Part shown: in pieces, positions 48,301 to 60,661 of the stretch
How the letters are laid out: every line of letters starts with the position of its first letter
How positions within the stretch are numbered: the stretch's first letter is position 1
Assembly: GCF_001625215.2 (NCBI RefSeq)
Contig: NC_030387.2
Location: 1,454,501-1,518,500 of the forward strand
DNA: 64,000 nt
Direction of reading: 5' to 3'
DNA from: Daucus carota subsp. sativus
Taxonomy: Eukaryota; Streptophyta; Magnoliopsida; Apiales; Apiaceae
The notes under the pieces: model-generated
The model's input: only the letters and a program-made list of their open reading frames with translations
Told to the model about the DNA's origin: nothing
Database searches by the model: none
Translations under genes and position numbers: made by a program

Positions 48301-51300
48301 TGCCCATGAGAAAGTGTTGGTTAATGATGAGGCTGAGTCTCTTAATTTTAGTAGGGAAAGCATCTCTGGTGGAAAAGTTGAAGTAGGAGATAGCTCTATC
48401 AAATATGGTCCATCTATTCCTGCACCAACAGATCAAGATCAGAGTCCTCAAAAGGTGAAGTTATATATATTAATTGTAGCATAACACATCTGAATTTGAT
48501 TTTTTAATTTATGAACTACATTAATTTGTATGCTCTCCTTAAGATTAAGAGTTTGTTTTACCAAATCGTTTTATATATTGTTTCAAAATATGATGTTGAT
48601 GCAATTTCGGAAAAAGGTACATATAAGAAAAAAGAGTTGTTTCAAAACTCAGTTACATTAATATCTAACTCCAAATTCAGATTTTTTAAATAAACCCACA
48701 GGACTATTCTGGGGGGCAAGTGGGAAAAGATTAACTTCTTGCTTCTTTTGCTGATGATATAATAGTTATTCTCTACCTGTCCACAATGCTGCCGAGTCTG
48801 ATAATGTATATAGTTAAGTTAGCATCTTGTTGATGGAAAATTTGTTCTACATCGATCATATGGTTTCTTGGAATCTTCTTTGATAAAGGCTCTGAAGGCC
48901 CCAATGACATCTGGGGAAAATGAGCTGAGTAGATTTAGTGACACCCCTGGTGATGCTTCCTTAGAAGACTTATTTCATCCACTGGATAAAACTCTGGAGG
49001 AGCGGGTAACTGAAGCATCTACACCTAAACCCTCCCCAATTTTGAATCATGGGAGCACAGTTGCAACAGATGGTAGGAGTGACCTGGCAAAACAGTTAAG
49101 GGATGCTATTATTCAAAAGCAAACGGAAATTGAGTCTGGGAAGAGAAATGATGAGGATTTAATACATTTAATGATTGGTGTTTTGAAGGAAGATTCCATT
49201 GAGGTAAACTCGATATGTACTGGATTCGGAACTTTATCATATTAGCACTTCCTCCATCCCAAACTGTCTGTTCTATCTTCGAATTTTTTGGTCGAATTGA
49301 CTGAACTTTGACTTCATTATTTAAAATCACATCGAAAAGAGATTAAAATATTTTTTAAAATATATATCATTTATTGAAACAAGCCAAAAGATTTGGATTG
49401 CAGGGAGTAATTTTTTCCCACTAGCAAAGATACGGATAATTAGTGATTTATTGTCAGATGTATTAACTGTGGGTAGTAAATTTCTTTGTTTTCTTTGGAT
49501 GTTTTTGTTTGCAGGGTTTTGATGATAGATTGCCTACAGATAATCTTTTTCATATACAGGTACTCTTCATTCTCTGTATGGCTCCATGAGTAATTTATAG
49601 GTATCGTTTGGACGGTTGACGTGATGATTGACCCAACATGAAGGCTAGATAAAACCTCACTATAATTTGATGATGAGGATTTAGGCCTGATCTCAACATA
49701 AACAAATTCTCATTTAAAAGACTACAGGATCTATGTGTGATAAAACTGATCACATGCCCTTATTTCTGAGGCAGTTGTATTTAAATTTATAACTGATATA
49801 TCTTATGTGATTGGGCTTAATTGCAACGTACTTTGACATGAGACATCCCCTAATCGTTAATATACTTTCATTTGTTGGGAATATACAAGATTGGATTATT
49901 TTAATTTTTTGCTACAAAAAGAACTACACATTTAAGAAAATGGACCCAAACCAATTCTAATTTGTTTCCTATATGTATAATTTAGATGACATCTCTGAAT
50001 TTGCATGGCTTCATCCTTACAAAGTTAGCTGATATATTGTTGCTGTTTTATATCTATATATAAAAGAAGACACAATACTGATGTAAAAATCCGATTGGGC
50101 ATATTATTCATAATCATGCAAATGTGCTTTATACAGAGCAAACTATTTTAACAAATAATACTTAATCTCCTACAATTCAAAACTACTCCATAATTATTAT
50201 TTCTACAAACTTGGCCTGGTTTGACCTATTATTCAAGATGACTTAAACTTTATAATGTTAAGCATAGTATTATTAAATATATCACAGTTGCTAACGATGT
50301 TAACTTTGGTTCCCTGATTGGTTTTTCCTCTGCATATGTAGGCTGTTGAATATAGCAAATTAGTTTCGTCGCTGAGGCCAGATGAACCAGAAGATGTGAT
50401 TGTATCTGCTTGCCAGAAATTGACAGCTTTCTTTCAACAACGTCCTGAGCAAAAGTTTGTTTTCGTTACCCAGCATGGTTTACTCCCTCTTGTGGAGTTA
50501 CTCGAGGTTCCCAAAAATCGTGTACGTTGTTCTATATGGGCTGTTCATATGTTATAACTCATCTTGATACACTATCACAGCTTTGAGAGTAATGTTATCC
50601 ATGTTTTCTAAACAGGTTACATGCGCTGTGCTACAAGTTCTAAATCAAATAATCAAGGATAACACTGAATTCCAGGAAAATGCTTGTTTAGTAGGCCTGG
50701 TAAGTCATGCGTGATTTTTATTTAAGAACTTTTCTGTGTTTTAAACACAGCTGCTTACAAAGATTGAAGAGATTGCTTGTACAAGTTTTTCGAACAATTC
50801 TAAGCAATACTCTTTTTTCTAAGTTCAATAGATACATTAAAATGAATTACAACACTTGTAAAATATCCCAAGTTTACATCTTACTAGAAACCAAATAAAC
50901 TAGCTTTTTATATATAGTAGAAGTTGCTTCCATGCTTATTCCTTTAGCTTGTACATTTTTGGAAATATTGGTCTTGTGACAAATTGTATTATTGTATACT
51001 CCCATGTTGTATAACTAGAAATGGCAAGTTTCAAGTGCTCCAATATGGTACTAAGTCAAATATGTGCTTAGCTCCCAAAATAGGCTTTACTTTAATTGAT
51101 CAACCCATGTGACATTTGTCTTATTTTGAGCAGTAGCCGGCAACTGATAAGCTTTAGTTTAGCCGTTGATAAGTCATCTGACTAGCCGTGATAGCTTCTC
51201 TGACTAGCCGTTGATAGCTTCCTTGATTATCAATTGATAGCTCATTCTTTACTAGCCGTTGATGGGTTTGAATAGCAGTTGATGGACCTTTATTCTTCAT

Positions 51301-54300
51301 CCATTGATAACTTTGATTTATCTGTTGATTTTCACTTCACTTAGGTGATTTACATGACTTAACATATTTACAATTTATCACCCTAATTACACATCTATTG
51401 ATAGATCATAGCTTTATCAATTGATCAACTTATACTATCATCTGCTAACATGTAAAGCGCCTATTGTGTTCCAAAAACCTCATCTGTTATAGGCTACCTG
51501 ATCAACAGATACTACAGATAGTATGCTATCCGTTGATCAACTACATTTACTTAACAAAATTATGCTAAGTGTTTTGTCTTGTCATCAAGGAACATCATCT
51601 TCCCAACAATATTTAACCCTATAAAATGGTTCACAACCCTAGGATCTCAAGGAACTAGATTAGTGTGACTAGGTTTTGAATGAGAATTTAACATTGATGA
51701 GCAAAGAAAAGCTATGTCTTGATAGTTTAAAGCTTTAGTTGGCACTCTTCCAAATATATACATAATTTATTAATTGAGACTGTTTCTACATTATTGCAGA
51801 TTCCATCAGTCATGAGCTTCGCTGTACCTGACCGCCCTCGCGAAATTCGTATGGAAGCAGCTTATTTCCTGCAGCAACTTTGTCAGTCGAGGTATATAAT
51901 TTTTTGCTACCGACTCCATTGACATGATTATATTCACCTTCGAAAATAGTTTATATACCAATTTACCGTCACTTTTTACAGCTCCTTGACTTTGCATATG
52001 TTTATTGCTTGCCGTGGTATTCCTGTTCTTGTGGGGTTCCTTGAGGCTGATTATGCGAAACACAGGTCAGTGCCGCATGTGGAAGTAATTAAGTTATGAC
52101 ATGCCAAATTTAGATTCTGGGTTCATTTTTTTTAAAAAGTTAAATGCTAAAAAAAGATAGGTAGTCAATGGCCACAACTTTATTTCAACTATTAAGCAGA
52201 AAGTACAGTCTCTGGTGGTAACGGCGTGTTGGCCCAATTTTTTCCAACTATTTTATTTTGAATTTTAAGAGTTTAAGCCAATTAAAATCTTGCGCACAAT
52301 CATTTCTATAGTCGGTAGAGTTTTTGGTAAATTATTGGAAGAGAATATAAAAGTTGAAGTCATTTTATATATCGAAGAAGCATTTTCTTTTTACAGGTTG
52401 TGTACTATATGAGTAATGTCAATAAATAACTAAATACAATAAATGCATAACGACATAACGTATACCGGGTAGAAATTTGGTGGTGCTATGGCCCCCACTA
52501 TAAGTCTGCCTCTGTGCATAATGGCTGTTCATAGCGGACATGCTTGTACTTATAAATTTTGTGCTGTATAACTCAAACATCAATGACATGCAGGGAAATG
52601 GTTCATCTTGCAATTGATGGAATGTGGCAGGTTTTTAAGCTTCAGCAGTCAACTCCTAGAAATGACTTTTGTCGTATTGCTGCAAAAAATGGAATACTGC
52701 TTAGACTTATCAACACTCTATATAGTTTGAATGAGGCAACTAGACTAGCTTCCATTTCTGGAAATTCTGCTTTTACTCCAAGTGAGGCAATGGTTTCCGA
52801 AATAAATCTTCCTGATTATGGCAAGGTTAAAGATGGAACAGCTGACAATTCAATGATGTCTGTAGCCAAAAAATTGTCATGCGATTCAGATTCTAATTTA
52901 GCCAATTCAAGAAAATTCTCTTTAAGTACCGTTAAACCCCAACCAAGTACAGCCTCCCTGAGATCACTGGAAACTCCACCACCTAATCCGAAAGAGAGAG
53001 AAACTATTGACAGGTGGAAAAGTGATCCTACACGAGCAGAATTTGATCTGAGGCAGCAACGAGATAGCAATGGTATCAGACTTTCAACCGACAGGGCTAT
53101 GAAACCGGTAGATGGTTCCCAAAATGGACTGCCTGCTACAAGTCAGCAAGAACATGTACGACCTCTTCTTAGTTTGTTGGATAAGGAGCCCCCTTCTCGA
53201 CGTTTCTCTGGTCAGCTTGAGTATGTGCGTCATTTCACTGGGTTGGAAAAACATGAAAGTATACTGCCACTTCTACAAACGTCTAATGAAAGAAAAACAA
53301 ATGGCCTTGACTTCCTGATGGCTGAATTTGCAGGTGTGTATATTAGTTAGTTTCTCAATTTTGATTTTACTTTTTGTTGCCACATCCCATCTGTTTTATC
53401 GTAGTTGTTTCCATGGCAATTCTTAAATACTTAGCTGTGTGCTCATATACTTATACCTGGACTGCCATTTTGTCCTCATAGACCTTTCCACCGGACAAGA
53501 CATGGGTGCGGGTTTGGATCTGTGGGGGTTTCTTTATACTAAAACTGAATCATTTTTTTTTTTTTTGACAAAAAAATTGAATCCTTTATTTCTCAGCGTT
53601 CCAGTTAAGAATGTAATGTAAGGTCTGTGGACAACTTTTTCATGGAAAACAAGCTCCATAAAATTGATTGCATATGATTTATTGGCAAGAACATGTGTCT
53701 TTGAAAATGTACAGTGTCTTTAAATTATTTAAAATTTTACGTGTTAAATTACATGCCACCTTCATTGTGTCCAATTTTGGATCCATATCTAAGAATTCTA
53801 ATTTTGCTAATTCAGCACTTGGATCCGCAACCATGTCTGGCATCATACCGAGTGTAGGTAACATAGGCCATTTGTGTTAAAAATTAATATTATTATGTCC
53901 AATTAAATTAGAATATGAGATTGTGTTTGGGTATAGCCTAAGCTGATTAGAAATCGAATGGGAAACATAAGTTGGGTGTCTTTAATTTTTAAGATGGTGT
54001 CCCAATACCAATACTTGAGGTCAAGCTCAAAATCTTGTCATGATTTGCAACTTGTTAGAAACATGTTGAAAAGTTTCATTTACTAAAACTTAATAATTTA
54101 ATGGCTTTAAAATTCTTCCTTCCAATTGTGTTTCTCCCCGTATATGTAAAAATAAATGAATAAAACTAAGCAAACAACTTTAACAATCATGTATATGTAA
54201 AAATATATGAATAAAACTAATCATACAATTTTGACAATCACGCTTGAAGGCAATTTGTGTGCTCTTAATATATAACCTTGTGCATTAAGTTCCCAAGGTT

Positions 54301-56807
54301 ATTACGAGCACCCATTACTAATAAAAGTTAGGCTTAATGACCTTTTAGCTCTCGAGGTTTGGATAAATCTTCCGATGCGGCCTCGATGTTTAAAGTCGTT
54401 CGATTCAACCCTCCAAAATTTCCGAATGTACTTTTAGCCCTTATGGCGTATACTGGTATATAACGGGGTGGACAAAGTTGACATTTCACACGTGAGGGTT
54501 AAAAGGGGCATTAAACATCGAGGGTTAAAAGGAACATCTAATGTATTTTAATGTATTCTTTAGGGGTTAAAAGGAACGAGATGTATACTTTAGGGGTTAA
54601 AAGGTACGCCCAAACTTTACCCTGAATATGAATTGTCAAGTTTACCCTCCGTTATATACCGTTATTTGAAAAAAGGGCTAAAAAGTACAATAGTGAAACT
54701 TTAAGGGTTGAATCGAACGACTTTAAATATCGAGGCCGCATCGGAACATCCATCCAAACTTTGAGGGCTAAAAGGTCATTAAGCCCAAAAAATGAGTAAA
54801 TTCATGACTTCCTTGACAACACTCAGTAGAAGAGACTCAAATCTCCACAAATTTTATGGCACTTGCTTTTGTAAATTAAATGCAATTTGCAAGCCTTAGC
54901 CCCTTTTCTCTTGGTATCAAGAGGTTAAGCGTTCGTGTTGTAATCAATTCAAAATTGTTACATGGATTAGTAGTCAACTTATAGATGGTTTTAAGATTCT
55001 AGGAAAAACTTGTGACAAAATAGGAATTTTTTTCTTCTATTTTAGTCATAAATACCAACAAATGGTATCAAGAGCTTCAATGATCTTCGGGAACCTATGA
55101 GAATTTGAGAGAACATTGCTATGACCTCAATCCACTCATTTAAGAGGTTTGGGTTTATGGAAATGGATTGAAGCTGTGAAGGGATATACAACCTCTTAGA
55201 AACAATACACCGCCAAGTCAAATTAGGGTCAAAAAGATGAATTACCTAAGGCTCCTAAAGTTTTTCAATAATTCATGCTGATGTCTTAGATGCAATTTTC
55301 ACGAGAATCATGACGAGTGAAACATGAAAAGAGGCTTTGGACAAATTAAAATAATTGTATCCAGGCAATGAAAGAACTACGAAGATGGAAGTCTTAAATC
55401 TCAGAAGGTATTTTGAGAATTTATCCTTTAATGGGGAAAGACACCATGCAAGATTGTGACAAATTAACGGCTGTATGTACATACGTCAAAATATAAAAAC
55501 GGCTGTATGTACAAAATGAAGCTATTGGAAGAAGATATACCTGACAACAAAATTGTAGAGCTCTGAGTTTGCCTAAAGATCCGAGGCAAAACTTTCATCT
55601 CTCCAAAATTTAAAAATCTATAAGTGGAGGCTTATAGTCCAATGTTGTAAGTTTGTGAAAAGTGCATCAACATATGAAATTGGTGAGAAGTGCACCTATA
55701 AGAAATTTGTGGAGAGAAGTGCTCCAACTACATGTGGTGATGATGAGAAGTACATAATATACTAAAACCTTGAATCAAGTGGGAGTGTTTTTAATACCAA
55801 GTAGTTGGATAAGTGATCAAACTAAGTGTAATTTAGATAAATTTTCAGATTTTTGGTTTTAGGAATAAGTTGCAACAAAATTGGATAACTATATCACCTG
55901 TTAGTCGTTTTAATAAGCTCTATATGAAGAGCATTGCAGGAAGTTTTGAATATGCAACTCTATTACTATTAAATCTTTTATTTTTTATATATTGTCTTCT
56001 ATTCTAGTCAGATACACCAACTGTTTGGACCCCGGTGGGGGCATGGTTGCGTGTGTATTTAAATTTCTGTAATGTAACTAAAAATTATATGCATAAATGA
56101 CAAATGAACCTATTAAACTAGGAATAGCGGAAACCCAAATATAAAACAGCAGCAGAAGCGGATTTCTTGGTTCTCTCCCTTGTCCATCTTACTTTTAGTG
56201 CCCTGTTAAAAAAAATCTTCGTACCCTGTTGCGTCGTATAACCTTATATAGACTAAAATCAGTACTAATATAAATCAAGATTGAGAAATATTTCTATAAT
56301 AAATACTAATGTGATAGTATCCATCTTCCAACACATTGCTTGATTATTCTGAGAGGAATTCATTATGTCACAGAGGCTTCTGGACGTGGAAGAGAACATG
56401 CAAAGTTGGATTCTATGCCGAAAAGTACTCAAAGAGTTTCAAACAAGAAGGTAGGACTACCTCCATCTAATGAGGGAGCTGCCTCCACAACTGGAATGGC
56501 ATCCCAGAGAGAATCTGGTGTACTCTCTGGTTCAGGCGTCTTAAATGCTAGACCTGGGAGTTCGACATCATCTGGATTACTTTACCATATGATTCCGCCT
56601 TGGAATGCAGATCTTGCGCTTGAATACATTGAAAAAGTGGCTGACCTTCTACTGGAATTTTCTTTATCCGACACAACGGTGAAGTCCTACATGTGTAGTC
56701 AAAGCATGCTGAGTCGTATATTTCAATTGTTCAATAAGATAAAACCAGCTATTCTTTTAAAGGTACAATGTACCTTCAGAATACTTTGCCTAAGCTCCTA
56801 ATAGTTT

Positions 56808-56856
<49 letters not shown>

Positions 56857-58843
56857 ATGTAATCTAATTATCTTTCACTTTTGCTTGTATCGTTCCGTAG
56901 TTGCTGAAGTGTATTAATCATCTTTCAACCGACCCACACTGTTTAGAGAATCTTCAGAGAGCAGATGCAATCAAACATTTGATCCCAAATCTTAATCTCA
57001 GGGAAGGCCCTCTTGTATACCGCATCCACCATGAGGTGAGTGTTTGAACTAAGTACCACTTTTTCTATTTCAGGAGTTGCGTATGTGTGTGTACTGAGAT
57101 TCTGTTGAGCAATATATCGTCTCTGAATGCAAGTGGATAAAACTTGGTGATAATTCTTGTGCAATGAACCTGATTTCTATAATTGCCCAATATGAATGTG
57201 AATCACTATGGATTTCTTTCTGACTAGAATTATTTGTTGAAGGTCCTCAATGCACTATTTAATCTCTGCAAGATAAATAAAAGGAGACAAGAACAAGCAG
57301 CAGAAAATGGGATTATTCCACACTTGATGCATTTTGTCATGACTGGTTCTCCTTTAAAACAATATGCATTGCCTCTGCTTTGTGATATGGCACATGCATC
57401 ACGTAACTCAAGGGAGCTGTTGAGGGCTCATGGAGGATTAGATGTGTACCTGAGCCTACTTGAAGATGATATTTGGTCTGTTACGGCATTAGATTCTATT
57501 GCTATATGTCTGACACACGACAATGACAACAAAAAAGTAGAGCAAGCTATATTGAGAAAGGATGCTGTTCAAAAGTTGGTCAACTTCTTTAAGTCATGCC
57601 CAGAACAGCATTTTCTTCATATTTTGGAGCCTTTCTTGAAAATTATATCGTATGTCCTAATCACACCTGTGTTGCTTTTGCTTAACATCATGGCTGCAGT
57701 CAAATTTTTCATACATCACTTGCATGGTTTAAAATCTACAAGTATGATATAGCAGATCCTATTACAAGTAGTTTACATTGTAATATGGTTCCAATACTAG
57801 TTTTTTGTGTGGGCATGACTCTAGTATCATGAAAGGCTACAAACTTTGTTAACTTATTTTGAACTTGAATTGTATCTTTGAACTTTCATGTTTGGGGTTC
57901 AGAATAAGCATAGCTGATTGTAGGAGAGGTTTATTCTCTTTTTGTGATATGTCAAGGATAGATCATATATAAATTTGTCCATATGGTTTCTAAGCTCTTC
58001 GTGGTAAATAGTGGACATGATGCAGCATAATTATCTAAAACCACATTTATTCTGTTTCAGGAAATCGCGAGAAATAAATATTACTTTAACTGTTAACGGC
58101 TTAACACCTTTACTCATATCAAGGCTTGATCATCAGGATGCTATCGCTCGTCTGAACTTGCTCAGACTAATAAAGGTCAGAAATTTAATTTTTTATATAT
58201 GAGTCTTTTTGGTTTGATATCTAGTGAGGTTTTAGTAACCAAATACATTTTCAATTTTATGGGATTAGTAAGTGTGTACCGCATATCTTTATATTTAGCA
58301 TTTGTTATTGTGCACCACATATACATTGAGGTATTGTTGCAGCAAGTCTACTTTGGTCATAGTTGCTTCAAATATCATAGATCTAATAATTTAAAAAGGA
58401 ATTTGGCCGCATCCTGCTCTGAATCGGGATAAGGGTTAGTAGTTATAATTAAGCCTCAAATGTTCTTGAAAATGTAGTTACTAAAGAAGCTGTTGGTTAC
58501 GTATTGTTTGTGAATACTGGAGAATGTGAAAGGATTGTTTTCACTTCCATCTTGCAGCACTAAAATTAAAGGATTGTTTAATTATCCATTGTTTTCCTAC
58601 TTTTGAATTATAGTGCTTCACATGGTTATATCCAGTCCAATCTACTTATCTTGAGTATTATTTCAGGCTGTATACGAGCACCATCCACATCCAAAACAAT
58701 TGATTGTGGAGAATGACTTGCCTCAAAAGCTTCGGAATCTAATTGAGGAGCGTCGAGATGGCCAAAGTTCTGGTGGACAAGTCTTGGTGAAGCAGATGGC
58801 TACCTCACTGCTCAAAACACTCCATATCAACGCCATTTTCTGA
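30336..58843 (+). CDS. MAP3KE1: MAP3K epsilon protein kinase (MAPKKK with ARM/HEAT repeats)
   Basis: Cdc7/Sid1-like kinase tied in Arabidopsis to pollen viability, plasma membrane and cell division. 24 exons: 30336-30395, 31509-31643, 32043-32063, 32540-32613, 32750-32840, 32913-32996, 41506-41607, 43921-44052, 44973-45044, 46955-47058, 47438-47525, 48062-48454, 48889-49203, 49515-49559, 50342-50521, 50616-50699, 51800-51891, 51982-52065, 52594-53333, 56374-56762, 56901-57035, 57243-57649, 58061-58175, 58667-58843. They total 4119 nt, 1372 residues; the Arabidopsis protein is about 1370. Kinase domain (about 20-275): [59 protein letters not shown]. Then an acidic linker and a C-terminal helical-repeat half (about 560-1372). 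No lesion seen. Confidence 0.95.
32043..32063 (+). other. 21-nt microexon of MAP3K epsilon (QEIDLLK)
   Basis: Flanked by taacag on the left and gtgag on the right, it encodes exactly the seven residues missing between NIIM (end of exon 2) and NLNHKN (exon 4). In-frame by itself, so skipping would delete QEIDLLK from the kinase N-lobe. That includes the Glu of helix C expected to pair with the ATP-site lysine. Confidence 0.93.
32997..36118 (+). other. MAP3K intron 6, left part
   Basis: Intron 6 runs 32997-41505. This left part has no gene I can support. It contains several AT-rich, repeat-like stretches (for example around 33370-33700 and 35240-35460) that look like decayed transposon DNA but show no termini I could match. 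Confidence 0.4.
36549..37509 (+). pseudogene. Harbinger transposase of the plant transposon protein (PF04827) type, decayed
   Basis: First ATG at 36549. Reads through [20 protein letters not shown], then [17 protein letters not shown] and CRM; a one-base loss near 36928 shifts the frame. The next frame continues [31 protein letters not shown] (first catalytic Asp), then a stop at about 37139. Degraded remains follow ([29 protein letters not shown]). The middle of the catalytic domain is deleted. The tail [16 protein letters not shown] and stop at 37507-37509 are kept. Cannot make active transposase. Confidence 0.85.
37646..40691 (-). pseudogene. Harbinger ORF1 (Myb/NAM-associated-like protein), split by a LINE
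   Basis: Minus strand from ATG 40691: [16 protein letters not shown], then a stop (TAA), [60 protein letters not shown]. After an intron-like gap come [20 protein letters not shown], an acidic serine-rich linker (40282-40031) and a charged coil. The LINE interrupts here (37844-39817). The C-terminus resumes with [22 protein letters not shown], and ends [10 protein letters not shown] at 37646. This is the accessory protein that accompanies PF04827 transposases. Broken by the early stop and the insertion. Confidence 0.75.
37844..39817 (-). mobile_element. 5'-truncated L1-type LINE inside the Harbinger element
   Basis: Bounded by 16-bp direct repeats TTTGCTAATCTTGCTT (37828-37843 and 39818-39833), with the poly-A tail seen as a T-run at 37842-37851. 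Minus-strand coding remains, in order: C-terminal reverse transcriptase (39794-39318, with [14 protein letters not shown] and [18 protein letters not shown]); a spacer with [20 protein letters not shown] (39293-38790); a zf-RVT zinc-binding domain ([18 protein letters not shown], 38880-38434); an RNase H domain ([41 protein letters not shown], 38357-38046). Frameshifts separate the blocks. The 5' two-thirds of a full L1 is missing. Confidence 0.9.
41608..43920 (+). other. MAP3K intron 7
   Basis: 2.3 kb intron. 42110-42640 has a composition change and phrases resembling an LTR fragment ('gatgctgatgcacggaatc', 'cctaatggactgaggcc'), but I see no matching second terminus. Nothing else recognised. 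Confidence 0.35.
44151..44187. repeat. (GT)n followed by a run of 20 G
   Basis: GTGTGTGTGTGTTG-type repeat leads into G at 44168-44187, in MAP3K intron 8. A shorter T-run/G-run of the same type occurs at 25112-25137 in the PAT11-like intron 1. Confidence 0.95.
44500..44890. repeat. Diverged tandem duplication of ~200 bp in MAP3K intron 8
   Basis: 44515-44690 and 44728-44890 share 'ctccaccatacaYatgacc', 'catgaYcataa', 'gagcctgaagaagcaa' and 'gaaacttgtaatgctgcc'-type blocks in the same order. A second, weaker pair lies just upstream (about 44210-44340 and 44350-44480). Confidence 0.7.
45809..46224. mobile_element. Short inverted-terminal element with GCATGTTGAAAATG tandem repeats
   Basis: Left end GGCCCTTACTATCACA, right end reverse complement GGCCCTTATCACACAAA. 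Inside, at about 46018-46100, a 30-bp unit containing AACGCATGTTGAAAATGTGT occurs three times. Lies in MAP3K intron 9. Target duplication not resolved; superfamily unknown. Confidence 0.55.
49248..49407. mobile_element. Stowaway-like MITE
   Basis: About 160 bp; left end CTTCCTCCATCCC followed by AAACTGTCTGTTC, right end reverse complement CTCCCTGCAATCC, with TA after the right end. This matches the CTCCCTCCGTCCC type of Stowaway terminus with a few changes. In MAP3K intron 13. Confidence 0.7.
51120..51560. repeat. Degenerate CCGTTGATAGCT repeat cluster
   Basis: In MAP3K intron 16, at least eight diverged copies of a core (G/C)CGTTGATAGCTT / ATCTGTTGAT spread over about 400 bp, closest together at 51150-51300. 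No larger element found around it. Confidence 0.6.
54138..54240. repeat. 51-bp tandem duplication
   Basis: Two copies of a unit starting GTATATGTAAAAATA and ending near ACAATCA, about 90% identical, in MAP3K intron 19. Confidence 0.8.
54331..54786. mobile_element. Foldback/MITE with long inverted arms
   Basis: Left GGCTTAATGACCTTTTAGC and right reverse complement GGGCTTAATGACCTTTTAGC start arms of roughly 110 bp. These also share inverted GATGCGGCCTCGAT and AGTCGTTCGATTCAACCCT. The centre has repeats of 'aggggttaaaagg'. MAP3K intron 19. Target duplication unclear. Confidence 0.8.
55240..55620 (+). pseudogene. Degraded Copia gag (UBN2-type) fragment
   Basis: Pieces readable in shifting frames: [32 protein letters not shown]. 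They follow the order of the gag domain of Ty1/Copia elements. No intact frame. Phrases 'tggtatcaagagcttcaa' at about 55062 and 'accaagtagttgg' at about 55796 may be further remains of the same element. In MAP3K intron 19. Confidence 0.5.
56810..56855. repeat. (CT)n microsatellite
   Basis: 46 bp of uninterrupted CT in the short intron 20 of MAP3K, on the pyrimidine-rich side before the exon 21 acceptor. Confidence 0.97.
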
Positions 58844-60661
58844 ACCTAAATACAAATTCTTGTATATATCATTTATGTAGTTTGATTTGAGTGTAATTAT
58901 GTTTATTTTTCACTGTTACTTTTTATAATTTTCTCCGATTTAACTTTTCTTACTTCTTACCATGGATGAGGATAAATGAGTTTCCCCAATTTTTTCGGGA
59001 TGTTCTCATGTCAAAAGTGATCCTCTTGTCACATGGCAACTATTTGCCTTTTATAGCACGCTCTTGTATGCAATTTTTTTTTACCTGTAAATTCAGCAGC
59101 TACAATATTTATCTTGTGCACCATTGTTAAATGTAATTCAGCTTTGTCGGGAGATATTCCCTGATCTATTTGATTCCTAGTAGAATGGTGATCTATTTTG
59201 ATGTAATAGTTTTAACTCTTTTGGAAATTTAAGATATATGTTTTGCTTTACTAGTTTCTTTATTATGAAACTACTTGTGAACAAGTAGGGTCTTCATTTG
59301 GTACAGATTCTACATAAGACTTTCACTTTCAATGTATCCAATCAATACTGCCAAGCCTTCGAGAAAATCCTTATTGTTCAGCCACATCCATTAACCTTTG
59401 ATTATTAACATTATTTGGGTATAGCTTAAATATTTCTCGCAATATATTTAAACAATTGTCATCACAAATTTACTAACACTTTTGATAACTGTGCTTTTGC
59501 CAATACGAATGTAATCATTTACAACACCTGCGGATACTCTGTATAATAGTTGTCATTGCAGCTGTTAATTTTTGAAATGATGATAGTCTTGGGATTCCAG
59601 CGGTATTATATCTTTGCACAAAGCATGGATCATGAGGTTCAATGACAGCTTGAATTCAAAGAATAGAATATCAAATCTCCCCCAAAAAATATAATCCGGA
59701 TATGTAGGATTTTTTAAAAATTTGAAAAATATGATATTTTGATTTTCTTATAAATTTACAGAAAACTAGCATCCAATGTAATCGAAAGCAAACCCCATTT
59801 TTTTCAAAAAAGGGTTGACGGGGACTGCTTTTAGTTAAAAACTGAATTAGAAAAAAAAGGTACATCTAAGTCTTTTTAGTTCCCAAAAGTATTTTCGCAA
59901 ATATTAATAATAAATAGTAAAATTGTAATATTTTTTAAAAAGATAGTACTTTTGATAAATACCCCTTTATTTTTACGCATAATCAGGGTGTGTAGATCTA
60001 AATATTATAGAGTCGATGTAGAGACATTATCATAAAACCACTAAAATATCATAGATTTGGGACAGATTTCGAAAAATATAAAATAAACAAACCATATATA
60101 AAATACAAAAAAATTCGTCAGCGCTTAAATACGAGTGTGAGGTATTTATATAAAAGCCTAACCACTACTTCTATAATTATAAGAATAAACTTAAAATCCT
60201 TGATTGAATATTCAAGATATTTCTTAGCTTTTTCTTTTTCTTTTGTTGATGATTTAGACATTCTCGAATGATTTTTTTTTTCCTGACAATTTAGACTGAT
60301 GTGATTTATAAATGAGTATCTATTCTAATACTTTTTGGCAGAGTCACAGTAAATTTCGGACATAAGGGAAATAAATACTATAACACTTGCACTATCAAAT
60401 AACCATACAACACACTAGAATTTTAAATTACAAGCTAATAACAATTTTAACTTCACAAGATAATAACAACCTGGTAAAATAAATCCTTAACATCCACAAG
60501 TTTCTCGGGAGAATTCAAGTAAATTATTAAACACAAGCATTCTTAGTACATGCATTGTCTTTGTCTTGCCATCCCTTTAAGCTTAAGCCATTACATATTT
60601 AGAGTCCCACTATCAATGACAAAGATGTGGAAAAGCAAAAGCAACTGATATGAAGATGCAC
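58844..60661. other. Convergent intergenic region between MAP3K epsilon and YSL7-like
   Basis: Holds both 3'UTRs. AT-rich, no exon on either strand. Around 59680-60000 the DNA has 'attttttaaaaat' type stretches that may be a decayed repeat. Confidence 0.45.

Noticed and set aside
51120..51560. CRISPR-like repeat array
   Set aside because: Plant nuclear context, irregular spacing and diverged copies; not a CRISPR.
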